DNA from: Icerya purchasi | Lineage: Eukaryota > Arthropoda > Insecta > Hemiptera > Monophlebidae | Assembly (NCBI GenBank): GCA_039619475.1 | Contig: CM077115.1 | Location: 397,640,557-397,704,556, forward strand | Direction of reading: 5' to 3' | Length of the DNA: 64,000 nucleotides | Part shown: positions 35,586-47,858 of the stretch, in pieces | How positions within the stretch are numbered: position 1 is the first letter of the stretch | Layout of the letters: each line of letters starts with the position of its first letter | Translations under genes and position numbers: made by a program | Notes under the pieces: generated by a model | Told to the model about the DNA's origin: nothing | The model's database searches: none | Seen by the model: only the letters and a program-made list of their open reading frames with translations

Positions 35586-35625
35586 TACATATATATATAT
35601 GTATGTATACATATATATATGTATA
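35586..35625. repeat. TA/TATG microsatellite
   Basis: Palindromic CATATATATATATGTATGTATACATATATATATGTA-type repeat. Confidence 0.85.
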
Positions 35626-35814
35626 GAGATAAACATAGGTGTAGATGATAGTGGCGCCTTGTCTGTAACGCTAAAGTAGGGGATCAGAGTGACAAAAATG
35701 TACGAAAGAACATAATCTAATCAAAATCAGTAAGTCAAGTACTTAAAAGACGTATTTTTTACGTTGTTCCAAAAAACTTTATTTATGACAAAATGAAGCG
35801 AGGTTAAAGTTAAT

Positions 35815-36372
35815 ATCCGCCCGAGCAGAAATATATTGCCCCTCGCCTAGTAACAGCCCACCTCCACCTTACCTCTCGAACATAATCTTCAATAATCTCA
35901 CGTCCTTATGGAAAACCCATTGGTCCTCGTGTCAGACTTTCTCGAGGTTAATTAAACCCTCAACGGAACCATGGTGGCCAGAAAAAAGCATTTCCCGCAG
36001 AGATTTCTGTGCACTTAGCCGCTTGCGCATAGGCCATACGGCCATGTCGCATAATTTTATTTTGCAAAGAACCCCCTCTCCTACGAATTGTCCTTTCTGT
36101 GGCCAAGATGTTGCTCCCTCAACTCCTCATATACTATGCGACTGTCCAGCATTATCACCTCACCGGCCCCCTTCAATTAATAACAAAACAGTCACCAACA
36201 TTCTTGAGAATTCCCCCGATGCAATTTTATCCATAACACAATTTATCAGAACTAGCGGAATAATCAGATATCTATAAAAACAAACTGCGCATCTTCGTAC
36301 TGTAATAGCCACAGCAGTTAAACACGGTACAGGATGTTGCTTTCACAAAAAAAAAAAAAAAAAAAAAAAAAA
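35815..36372 (+). mobile_element. 5'-truncated, near-identical copy of the 31.7-kb element (copy 2)
   Basis: Starts abruptly at a point equal to 32278 and runs collinearly to the same stop (36275-36277), the same 3' UTR, and A26 at 36347-36372. The frame stays open for 153 codons (from SARAEI through the zinc tail). By eye there are about five differences in 463 bp, two changing residues (Met to Thr, Lys to Gln). It lacks the RNase H acidic residues, so it cannot encode an active domain. The pure poly(A) and 5' truncation are classic for target-primed reverse transcription. I could not find a convincing target-site duplication. Confidence 0.85.
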
Positions 36373-37287
36373 TAGTGATCAAGGAGAAGGAGACCGGAAA
36401 ATATTCGACCGTCCATTTACGAGATTCCGAGCGGGAACGCAAATCTTCGTATCACGCCGAAGGTATATTTATTTTGTTCAATTTTCCGCACTATCCCATT
36501 ATTTGATTTTTTACATCGCCGATGTGTCACCATTTCCCGAATTGTCTGAGTTGCTAATATTTCGTTGACCGATCTATGCGTGTGGCTGTGAAAATAAGCT
36601 TTAAACTTTTATTTATAATTTTTAATTCAATTAAGTATTACGTATTTTTTAATATTAAATTTTACTTACTTATTATTTACATTACATTCGAGTATATCTG
36701 AAATTACAAGAAAAAAAGGTAAAAATAAAAAAAGCAAAAATAAAGATGCTAAGTAAAACTAGGTAATCGAGTGTATATAATATGAAAACTAGTTGCCGGT
36801 TAGGGATTGGCGAAAATCTATTATCGCCTTCCGGGGATGCGCGCGGTGATCGGTCAGCGAATGAAAATGAAAAAAACAAGTTCAAAATTATGAAAGATGA
36901 ATTCGTCGAGTCGTCGAAGAGTATTCAGCCGATTTCGGTTGCAGCTGTCAGGATATCCAAGATGATTCACGATCCAGTAGTGCGTCTAAGGCTTGGTTCA
37001 CCCGGTGCGAGTTACTAACCCAAAAATTAACAGTAGCTGACCTTAGAAACTCGCCTCAAATGTAGGCTAGTAGGTACTCGCCTGTTGACACCAGGCAATC
37101 TACCGTCATCTCATTATATTAGTATACATGATTTGTTCAACATGTCTGAGTAGCAGAAAATTATAACGGTAATATGGTCGTCATTCTTATTAATTTTACT
37201 TTAAAAATTAATACGAATAAAACGGGGGAAATTCCGGAGCAACACAAACACGATATTAAAATAAACTATATTTTCTAGGAAAGTACA
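36373..37287. other. Unassigned intergenic sequence
   Basis: No gene recognised. 36782-37018 holds a 78-codon frame without a domain. Confidence 0.4.
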
Positions 37288-37765
37288 AGAGAGACGGGAG
37301 AAAAAGATATTTCGCCAAACAAAGTAGAAGTAGAAAGAAGAAGATTTTATACATAAGGGAATAATAATGATAAATATAGAGAAATTCAGAGAACAATTAT
37401 AAAAATAAAATATGAGAAGTAAAGAAAATTGCCGGGAAATGGAAAAGGAGAAATTCAGTATGGGCAAAAGAAAAAAAGTGTTAAAAAAGTTACGGGCACG
37501 ACGATATAGGAAAAGTGTAGCGGGGCAGGAATTATCAAGTCGAAGAAAATAAAATTGATTTCTAGAGGTGGGGGAGGAGGTGCGACGGCAGGAGTGATAA
37601 GGAAATAGGCAGAAATGTGTCGGCGCATACAAACTAGAACAGGAAGTCATAAAAGCGATTTCGGAAATAAAAATAAGGAAAGCGCGCCTGGACCTGATAA
37701 CAGGGCACGCTGAATTAATGAAATTACTAGGTATAATTGTGGTATTCGGTTTCTCATTAAATTTT
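37288..37765 (+). mobile_element. Retroelement fragment, left arm of inverted duplication, with RT-start motif
   Basis: 37288-37702 is an inverted copy of 38846-39250. Read on the plus strand, it ends YKLEQEVIKAISEIKIRKAR.DLIT..AELMKLLG at about 37627-37740. This resembles the opening of non-LTR reverse transcriptases (EVxxAIxxLKxxKAPGPDxIxxE), and the right arm reads RPGPDLIT at the same point. Before it lies a basic stretch (KKVLKKLRARRYRK) with stops. The 149-codon minus-strand frame over this arm is antisense and not real. The copy is 5'-truncated at about 37288. Confidence 0.5.
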
Positions 37766-38845
37766 TCGATACAGCTTGCGCATTAACGGGAAATAAATAT
37801 TTCAATATAGGTCGACCTCAAAGAAACAATAATTCCTGTAAACGTGTATATTATCAATATGTTGCGGTTGGGTTGATCTCCTTGTAGACAGGCAAGTGCG
37901 TACGTTAGTATTCCAGACACTGAGGGTTTTTGGTGATAGCGGTGAGAAAATCAACCGAATTAATTTACTTTAATTTACGCAGAATTTATAAATAGCGAAT
38001 TCGACTTTGTTGACGTTCCGGTTAGTCAGCGCCCGTTTACACGGGGCGAATTAAAACGCGAGCTAACACATTCGCTGTACCGCAGCAACTGTTATCGTGT
38101 AAACACACTTTATACGAATAGCTGTCAGGTCAGCTACTGTCATGAAGTCAATTTAAAATATTTCATTTTACTAACTTCGTTCACGTGATTTTGTTTACAT
38201 TTTGACGTTTATATTCGACTTTGTTCCGGTCTTACGGTGAGAAAAGCAAAGTTAAACATGTGCGCGAATGGTGGAGCAGCCGATGATACTATTAAATTTA
38301 CGAGTTTACACAACTAGAAACTTTATGGAATATTTTCAATGCAGAATGATTTTAGGGCAAATATAAAAATTCCGCAAGCGTTTTAAAATATCGGTTGCGA
38401 ATGTATAGGCAAAATTTCGATCAATGAAGATCCCCTCCTATACAGATATGGTGCTTGTAACGGGAAATTGTTTTATAACATTTACTTTTAATATTACAGT
38501 ATATTTGTTTACTTTAACGATTTTTGAATATTTCTATTATGAAGGAATGTGTGTATAGTTTATACCGATTAAAAAAAAAAAAAACTAAAAGAAAAACAAA
38601 AAACTAAATTTAATTAACCGAAGTATTAGACGTAAAGATTCAATAATTCAGCAGGGAATATTACAGCAAAAGAGTGTGTAAATCACATTAATATATTTAA
38701 GCCGTCATTTAGAATGCTGTTTTTGTATTTTTGGTAGGTTTTAAAAAACCCTCTATATCAAGAATAATACCGTAAGTATGTAATGTTAGAAATAAGAGAA
38801 AAGTATGAGCTTTATTGTTTTTTTTTTGTTTTTAGCTTTTTTTGT
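37766..38845. other. Spacer between the inverted arms
   Basis: About 1.1 kb with no recognisable gene. An A-rich run lies at 38572-38584 and, next to the right arm, T-rich runs at 38817-38842 could be the poly(A) end of the minus-strand arm. Confidence 0.4.
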
Positions 38846-39575
38846 GATCAGGTCCAGGCCTTATTTTTATTTCCGAAATCGCTTTTATGACTTCCTGTTC
38901 TAGTTTGTATGCGCCGACACATTTCTGCCTATTTCCTTATCACTCCTGCCGTCGCACCTCCACCCCCACCTCTAGAAATCAATTTTATTTTCTTCGACTT
39001 GATAATTCCTGCCCCGCTACACTTTTCCTATATCGTCGTGCCCGTAACTTTTTTAACACTTTTTTTCTTTTGCCCATACTGAATTCATCCTTTTCCATTT
39101 CCCGGCAATTTTCTTTACTTCTCATATTTTATTTTTATAATTGTTCTCTGAATTTCTCTATATTTATCATTATTATTCCGTTATGTATAAAATCTTCTTC
39201 TTTCTACTTCTACTTTGTTTGGCGAAATATCTTTTCCTCCCGTCCCTTTCATCGATTCTTCAATCATCACCTACATTATTTTCGCTGTGTATTTTCGATT
39301 CCGATTAGATTTAAATCGGTTATACCGAGTTCAGCTATACACTGTTTTTTCCTTATTTTCCAGTCGATAAATATTAATTTTGATTTCATCTCATCTTCCT
39401 TCAATATAGCAGCTATTACTGGATTAGCGCACCTCAAAACCTCTCGTTTACCGAAATATAATCCATCTGATTCCGAACGGCAATTCCCATATATGCAGTC
39501 GTCGCCTAAGCAGCTTGAACACCGTATATTTGTAACCATCGCGTCATTCTTCAAAAACTGCCTAATTTCGCCCAT
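38846..39575 (-). mobile_element. Retroelement fragment, right arm of inverted duplication, with gag zinc-knuckle remnant
   Basis: Minus strand, from 39575: ...TNIRCSSCLGDDCIYGNCRS, then GLYFGKREVLRCANP and LKEDEMKSK. This resembles the C-x2-C-x4-H-x4-C double zinc knuckle of R1/I-type ORF1 (CYRCLGxGHxxxxC, CYxCGKxGHxxxxC), with the histidine replaced by Cys and others lost. It continues into the inverted arm (39250-38846), ending EIKIRPGPDLIT and then an A-rich run. The usual ~650-bp endonuclease region is missing between the gag and RT motifs, so either an internal deletion occurred or this is a non-autonomous derivative. The 233-codon plus-strand frame here is an antisense shadow. Confidence 0.45.
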
Positions 39576-40713
39576 GATAAACTATTAATCAAATCTGCAA
39601 ATCCTAAACTTGCAATTTTTTAGCTATATTATTGCAAATTTATTCAACTTCATTTTAAACGCTGTTATTTCTTGATCGAATTTCTTATACTTAAATTAAA
39701 ATTAATAAAAATATTTATTTATTTATTTATTTTTTGATTGCTTGCAAGTTTTATTACTAAACATCTTTATGAAATTCGAGAAAACTGTAACATTCTAGAT
39801 TCCTACCTCGCACTGTTATCTACAAAAAAATTTCCCACCTCTACTACTTAAAACAGCCTTTTTTTCGGAAACCATATATCAACATATTTTTAACACATCC
39901 GGATTCGTATTTTTACAATTTCCCACTTTCATAAAGACTTCTAGCGTTCCATGTACTCTCATTCAAAAACCGGTCCGGTGATTCTTAATAGCCCTGTCCA
40001 GGCGACATCAGAACTCCGGGCCATCATTGATTTTAGAGCTATAAGAACACGGAGGAGGTACATATCCAGCAATCTCTATAAGACAAATAAAGCAGCAAAT
40101 CTCCATTCTTGAAGTAACTATTATTAATACGAAGTGAACGTCTCCTAATTAGAATGTGAACCGTTTTAAGATATTTGTTTCCGAAGGCCTTATCTCCTTC
40201 AGATTATGCTGCTATCATGTGAACTGACACAGATCAAGAAGAAATGAATGTCAGATCTGTGATAACACGCTTTGTTCGAATTTTCTAATTGCTTTACAAA
40301 ATCATTCGGAAAAGTACATTATTCGGTCGCGAATGGTTTCTGGGAAAACGAAGATAAAGGTCAGAAACAATCTATAGATAAAAGAAAATTGTCATTTTGC
40401 ACGATAATTAAGAGAAATTTTAACAATATAAAGTGCTGAGTACGTCAAAATTTTCAAATTCCGAGATAAGAATCCCTGCCAATGTAATAATGAAACACGT
40501 ATCAGCAAGAAAGTATATGAATTTTTTAAAATGTACATCAACAATGAAAAAAAACACTGAACTAATAGTTTCATGAATCGTTAACGGTTTTTTTCATGTA
40601 AATAACGAGCTAACCACCATAAGGAAGAAACTTTTAACAAGGAACTGGTAATAGAATGAGAGTTTATTGCCTAGCGTTGATGTTGAAAACAACTATGTCG
40701 CTTGTATACCTCT
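39576..40713. other. Unassigned AT-rich intergenic sequence
   Basis: Nothing recognisable. A TTTA repeat lies at about 39711-39732. Confidence 0.4.
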
Positions 40714-40872
40714 ATACATATATGTATATATATATATATACATATAGAAAGCTATATTGCAAACGCTGCGTACGTAATATCGTTCATACTTCAAGTCGCG
40801 AGAAACTTAAAAAAACAAAAATCAACTTTAACGCCTTCTTCCCCAAACAAGTACAGTAATAATAACAATGAC

Positions 40873-40909
<37 letters not shown>

Positions 40910-40936
40910 GTAATAATAAATACATAATAATAATGG
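40714..40936. repeat. TA microsatellite (40714-40747) and AAT microsatellite (40857-40936)
   Basis: Two simple repeats about 110 bp apart. The Tyr- or Asn-rich frames over them are artefacts. Confidence 0.9.
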
Positions 40937-42240
40937 CATATAATTAATCTTAGGAAACCACTTGAAAAAAAAAAAAAAGAAAGTAACTTCGAACAATGCG
41001 TTAAATTTAATTTCTTTAATTTTTTCCCATATTTTTGAATAAATTTTTCAAGAAAAACATCATGTTTAAAAATCGATCTTACTAAAATAAGTAAAAAGAA
41101 TTTGTAGATGTAGTTTGTATAAGAATATTTTATACACAGTTAGATTAAAATAAAAGTAAATTATTCACTTAAAAGCGAAAACAGTGCTAATTGTCTCACG
41201 TCGGTTAATCCAGTAAAGAACTATCACTGAAATTATACTATTAGAAGTCAATCATTTCATCTTAAAAAATATCATTCAACAAACTGAAACATTGCGTTAA
41301 CATCAGTATATTTCACCGATTCCATTCAAACTTTTCACTATATTTTGTCAACTCTTTCAGATCACAAACGGTTTTGGCTCAAATTGCTTAAAAAATTTTT
41401 TTTTTTTAAATATTTTTAGTGTAAAATTTCTTTTTATTTCGTTTCAGTGATGTCGATTTAAGTTAAAAAGAAGAAAAAAAAAAAACAACAAAAAAACAAA
41501 ACAAATTTTAAAAAAAAAATTAGACAACTCGAAAAACTGTTCCAGCAAAGAAACTTAACTTATCGTCCTTTTCATCGAGTGAAAGCGGCAAATTTTTAAG
41601 CAAAAACTGGAGATCATAATTTAATCAAGCGACTTTCATTCTCACCGAATCGTGCGACATAAAATGCGACACACACTGGTTTTCGGAAAAATCAATATCC
41701 TCGTACTTGCGGAAGAGGAAAAAGTAACGTAACAGCATACAAATCTGGATTTTAGCGATAGAAATTATCCGAAAAGACTTTAAACACATAATATGCTGAA
41801 AGTAAATAAAGTCTTAGGGGTTGCCGAGGAAAACAAGCGCGAACGGATCAAGATATTCTGCAAATATCCGGTAAAAAACTATAAAAAGAACGACGGAAGT
41901 TTTGAAAATTGAAACATTTTTTCACCGACAATCGATGGTGATTATAGGTTCGTAGTATGAGAAGTTTTTGTAGATTTGCGCTCACTTACCGGAACGCGGA
42001 TTAGCTGTGTAGCTTGACTAAAACGTCGAGGAATGATCATGCTAATTGTTCGAGAAAAATCTGAAATTCGACGTGTTTTCGAGTTATGCCAGCGGTTAAA
42101 CGATGTAGCTTTTTATCGTTTCTCAGCAAGAAAGAAGTATCCCCCCATTCTAACAGGGAAACGGGAATAAACGGAAGTTAGTGATTTTGTAGTGATTTTT
42201 CTAAAACTCTTCCTCCGGCTCCCCGTTTGACACTACAAAA
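40937..42240. other. Unassigned AT-rich intergenic sequence
   Basis: Nothing recognisable. A-rich runs at 41470-41520. Confidence 0.4.
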
Positions 42241-43640
42241 GTATGGGCAGCTTTTCTTGGAGGACGGTCGCGACCGAAACTCCTTTTTTTTCTTCCGGGC
42301 TACGTGGCGAAGGGGAACGGACAGCGAAGAAGAAAAAATCAACGTATAAGCGTGTATTTCTTCAATAATTACAGTCGGTATTTTCTATTTTTTACGGTTA
42401 TTATCTGTCGATTCTTGCGTACACGAATTCGGCAAATCCGTTTCCGAGAATTACTATAATTATAGCGTGCTGGCTGCGGCGGGCAGTGTGCGCTCGTTAT
42501 TATATAACTACGAAGAATTTTACCGTTGTGTGTGCTCTAAAAAATTCTGCAATACGTCAAAAATTCGCGTTTTCTAGTTATCAACGATTTTTAATTATCT
42601 ATGACACGTCAGTCCCATCCGAGAAAGATAAATTATTTGCTTCGAATATCATTTTTCGTAATTCTCGTTAATTTAAACGAATTCCTGTCCCACGCACACA
42701 GACAAAAACAAACAACACGTATACGTTTGTTCGCGCGCTGAAATGATTACGCCGGTGTCTGCTGTCCCTTCGCAACTACAAATTCCTTCGAATTTATCTA
42801 GACATCGTCGCGGCGAGGAGAAAAACAGTTCAATAAACTTTGAACGTCGACGTTGCTGGTCCGGCTGCCAGGCTACACTACCGACACGGGCTCTTTTTTT
42901 TCAGGTAATTACGCTGACCTGCACCGAGGGGCGTCCCCTAATAGGAGATTCGCGAAAAAACGATCGACTCGGAAAGGACGGAAACTGTTTTGTGATGCAA
43001 TGCGCAGATAAAAGCCGACCGTTGTTGGTAATATTAATCGCGATGACGTCGCCGATAAAACCGCCGATGACGCTATAGTGGGAAAGCGGACGTGCGACGA
43101 CACTGTTTATGCAAATTCTCCCGAAGACGTCGAGCAGAAAAACTCCCGTATGATATTAACGAAAAACCACCTAAGCTGCATAAATATTAGAGCCAGCGCG
43201 ACTGCTGCTCTTGCTGCTGGCGACGGAATAATAAGCTGAACACACGGGCGACATCGGCAGAACAATTAACGATACCTTTAATCGGTTTAATTAAGTTGCC
43301 CGGGCTAACAACAGATCTTCCTGACTAGGAGGGGATTTCAGATCTGTAGCTTTATTCGTATTTTTCGCTTGTTGATCGTGAATAAACACGCGAACACTGG
43401 GGGGGGCGGGGAAAAATAGCCGGAAAAGGAAAAATAACGAAGTAAACCAAAACAAAATTGCGTAATAATTCCATGAAAAATTATGCATGCACTTTTGGGA
43501 GAGAAACGTTCGTTTAGCGTTGAATTATTTATGTCGCCGTGAGAGGGACGCTCGAGTTTGACGTGCACCGGCATTGTTATATAACAACGGTGGTCAACAG
43601 TTATTTGCCGGGCACTAGGCGGAACTAGTAAGAAATTACA
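42241..43640. other. CpG-richer unassigned block
   Basis: Visibly richer in CG dinucleotides and GC than the flanks. It contains a 111-codon plus-strand frame (42743-43078) and a G7 run at 43400-43406 with no identifiable domain. It could be a promoter/first-exon region of a gene whose exons lie elsewhere, but I cannot demonstrate an exon. Confidence 0.25.
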
Positions 43641-46600
43641 TGTGACACATAAAAATTGCTTATTTCACGCAACAAACTCGATAGGAAGTAAAATTCACGT
43701 AATGATGCCTTCGCTTTTGCACGGTATTATTTCAGCGCCATTCCATCGCGCGCCATTTGTCACGTTACCGGCCAGTGTTACTTGAAACGAGTTTTCTTCG
43801 AAGACGGAAAGACGGAAAAACGGAAAACTGGCAAAAAACCGAAATAACTTCGGAGATGAAAACGGATATTTCCCGGATTTGTTTGTTAATCAAAACTCTT
43901 CGAGATCGAGTACAGCAGAGGTCTTAATAAGAAATCGGGTTGCGGCGTAGGCCAGGTGCCTACTGAAGGTCTAGTTTTTTTTCTTTGGGCAACATTCACT
44001 TTTATTTTTTTTTATAGCTATCCGAAAATAAATAGATGGCGCGTAACACATACTGAGTTATTCGGAAGCTGAAAATTCGGTAACCTACGCGTAGTTGGAA
44101 TAAATGACGGATTTCGCGTGTTTTCCTATTCGGTTTCTGTAAACCATGTTGAAATAGATTGCGCTAAATCTGGAAATCATGTAAAAAATCTATGAACCAC
44201 GTTGAATCAATGAAGCTTGTTAAATCTGTAAACTTTAACGGGTCCCTAAAGAAAAAAGTCAAATTTGCTCGTAAAATAATGAGGCAAATGTGAGATGGTG
44301 ACTTACATTTTGTACCGTTTAATTACAGTTTTTAGAGTTCTTAAACAATAGTCGCACTTCTGATCAGCCCCCGCGCCATGTACGTTGAATTCCCGGTTGT
44401 CAGCTAATAGCGGACTTGCTCTTACACTAGCTGCCGGTTCTAGCCATAATACTACTAATCTTGCACGCCAATAGGTTTCAGAATTACGGAATGCGATAGA
44501 ATTTCACCAGCTGCTCTACCTACTTGCGTGATTTTGATCGACATGGCAATCGATAACATAAATTCTACACTTCTTCTCCGACGACGGTAAAGCTACGATG
44601 CTTATTGTCTTTTCAAACCTTTATTCGATATCGATGGACGATAAAATGCCATGTTTGCCATTGAATCGGATTAGACGTATTTTCGGAGCAGCTATAAGAC
44701 ACAGAAGAGAGAGGCCTCGTCGTAATTTAAAAGAAAAAAATTGCGACAGCCGAATCGAGCATTGGATTAATTCTGAAAGATTTGCTTTCGTTTGGAGTCG
44801 GCTTAACAATACCGCCTTAAATTTAAAACGATTTGCAACTTGACGAGGTGTTTTAATTTCTTAGAAAAGAGTCGCCATAATCGATTCGTATGAATTTTTT
44901 GACCGAAACTATTGATTATTCTGCGATTACGATCTTGCCGTTTTTTGTTTTTTTTTTGAAAAAAACTAAAAAATCTCCTTTCAGAATGATTTTAATTTGA
45001 GAATGTATTTACGATTAACTAAATCAAAAAATAGCAAAGTCGATATTTCCCAAACAGTCTGAGGTGTTAAAGCGATGCTTCTGATTAACTGCATTGCGAA
45101 TGAAAATTCAGTAGCGGATGTGTTCCATAAAAGAAATCCCGGGTCTAGTTTGGGAAAATTTATAAATAACGAACGTGACTGTAGCGATATTAGCATATAG
45201 TTAACGTACAAATCCCCTAATGTATATCGAATGAATTCTCTTAGAAGCGAATACGCGTAGTATACAGTGTCTGTGCAAAGAGTACCATGACGAAAAATTC
45301 TCGAATAACGTCTCGAGAGATCCGAGTAGGTGAGAAGAGATAAGAAGGCGAATGGTAAATGTCGATAGCTAAAAAACCCAAAACACAGTGGGTAATTTCA
45401 TTCGGCTTTTCTTAATTGATGAAAAAAGGATTTAATCAAATTCCAGTATTGCCCTTAATAGTTTATAGAAAAAATAAATTCAAACTAAAAATAAAAAAAA
45501 TCCTAATTACACGAAGAAAAACTGTAAAGAATTACGCATTTACGAGAATGATAAAAATAGTTAAATTTAAAAAATTCCGTATAAAGGCAGCGCGTAGAAA
45601 CGAAATTCGTCTAAACGCCACTGCCGTATTCTCGGACAGCTTAAAAGAAAATTTATATGATGCGGAAAACAACAAAAAGAACACCCTTAAACTAATATTA
45701 CAATCACGCGAAGACTCATGTTTTGTAAGCAACCAGTTTTACTCCCAGATAAACTTTACCAGACACGTATTACCCGAATTTCTTCGATTTATTATCCCTT
45801 GAATGATAAGTATATAAATATACTTTAGTGAATAAAGGTTGTTTTTGTTTTTTTTCTAAATATTCGTTCCGTTTGTACGTTTAATAGTCGCCAGCTACCG
45901 TAGCATTGTTGATTAGTTAATTGTGTTTCGCTTGATCAGAACCTGATACCCCGCTGTCGCACAGTGTAACTGGTGGAAATTTCACTTGCACTGGCTTGGT
46001 GTTCACAGTTGATGTTCCAAAAAAAAAAAAAACAACAAAAAAAACAAAAGTGAAAAAAAATCACAAAAACTTATTCTATAAGAAAATTTATTACTTTATT
46101 TCTATATTAATACGTTAACATAGCGTAGAAGTAAAATGATAATAGTGCGTGCACATTTATAAATACACATATTTTTATGATGCCTTGACAATTTAAATAT
46201 ATTGAATGGAGTTTTTTTCTTCGATTAACTGTTACTGTGAATTTTTGAATAATTCTAAATAATAAACGGAATACTAAAAAAAAAAAAAAACACGTAGAAA
46301 TAAACTTTATTAATTTCAACTAATATTTTCAATTAATATAAGCTGAATAATTTGTAATCTTTAAACAGTTTAACTAAATAATGTAATCGAAAATAAAATA
46401 ATATTTTTTTTCCATATACCTATATTACCTAAAACTTGTATTATATGAAATGGCTAAGGACTATCGTGAAAGTCGAACAAAATATTCCGAAAATGGATTT
46501 TAATAAAACAATCTTTCTTAAATAATAATTAGGTGCGCGTAGTAGCGGGGTAATATTGTAATGCGTACGTTATATTAAGGCATATCGAGTGTTTTTATAA

Positions 46601-47719
46601 TTAAAAATAAGGCGAAATAAATTACAAAGTTAAGAAAAACAAAAAAGGAGATGCGCAAAAGTGATCGCGAACGTTTTTTTGCTAAAGCAGCGACGATCAT
46701 CTGAAAAGTGTTTACAAGGAGACCTTTACAAAAATCAGAGTTTGTACATATATATATACTAATAATAAAGTCCTGTAAGGAAATCTGTGTAAACGCTTTG
46801 GAGAATGTAGTCCACCGGAACCAACTTTTTTACATCATACAGCGATAAAAACGTTGCATATAATAAATACAAAAATATTCACTTAAAGGTAACAACATAA
46901 GCGTTGTATAAAAAATATCGCGAATCAGGTACCCTTTTATAGGAAGCCAGTTTGTAAAATTACGGATCTTTTCTCATGAGAGTCGCCTTTTTATACCGTT
47001 TGTCCAAATTTTAATTTCAAGTTAGGTAATCTATGCGTAAAGGAAAAATGAGCTTCTAAATAGAAGCCGAAAAATCTCCGGAATGGATAACCTTGAATTT
47101 TTTTTTTTTCCAGACACAATTCGGACCAGAGTAAGTAAACGCACGCAATGTATGGGCCTAACTTTTATTTACGATACAAGTTTGTGGACCTAAGCAATTA
47201 CCTAGAATGAAGGTGGTGTGTGTGTCATTTCGCGAAAAAAGCGAAAAAAGTTCAAATCGCTAAGAGGGGTAAGTTTCTTTTTTTGGTCTTTAAATAGCAT
47301 TAGGGGATAACGCGAACAACCCCGTTTCGAATGGAAGCAACAATTGCTCCCTACCATTATGAAGTCGCCGGCGGCCGATTCGCCGGAAGATTTATTCGAC
47401 TCCGGTCTAGACCTTACCGCAATAAATTTCGTCTCAATTCCGACGCCGCTTCTGATGGTACTCCGTTTATAGAATTTTCACCTATTTCCCACTTAACCCG
47501 TCCGATTTCTTCATCAACATCATAACACGGTACCCGCAAAACAATGCCAGCTTCAAAGTTGCTTGCAGATTACCGTTTCTCCCTAATGACGTTCTACCAA
47601 TTTTTTTTTTTTTTTTTCTTAAAGATTACAATTTTTTTTTTAAAGTGCCAAAAAAACAACCGTGGAAATCAACCGCAATTTTGATTTTTTCTTTTTCAAT
47701 CTTTTTCTTTTTTTCTTTT
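43641..47719. other. Unassigned intergenic sequence
   Basis: No gene or element recognised. Frames such as 45416-45802 (128 codons, Lys/Asn/Ile-rich) fit AT-rich chance ORFs. 47331-47525 is a short GC-richer frame without a domain. A-rich runs lie at 46019-46046 and 46277-46290. Confidence 0.4.
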
Positions 47720-47746
47720 TATATATATATATATATATGTATATAA
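47720..47746. repeat. TA microsatellite
   Basis: About ten AT units after a T-rich tract. Confidence 0.9.
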
Positions 47747-47821
47747 AATACATAATGGAAAAAATTAAAATTATACACATCTAAACATCTTAAGAACAAA
47801 AACTTCCGTTTCAATTGTTTC

Positions 47822-47858
47822 TGAGTAAAGGTTGACGAACCCGATAAAAAAAAAAAAA
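47822..47858 (+). mobile_element. Possible L1x-type 3' tail
   Basis: GAGTAAAGGTTGACGAACCC then ATAAAAAAAAAAAAA. The words GTTGACGAACC plus poly(A) match the tails of copies C and E. The sequence before it is simple repeat, so only a very short truncated insertion could be present. Confidence 0.35.

Noticed and set aside
35790..36390. Target-site duplication around the poly(A)-tailed copy
   Set aside because: Left flank (AAAATGAAGCGAGG) and right flank (AAAATAGTGATCAAGG) share only scattered bases. I could not defend a duplication.
38887..39588. A 233-codon plus-strand open frame, the second longest in the window
   Set aside because: It is antisense to the retroelement arm and gag-like remnant. 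Its first half recurs at 37201-37650 only because that arm is an inverted copy, and the composition (Phe, Ser, Ile, Cys) is typical of the complement of a Lys/Arg-rich coding remnant.
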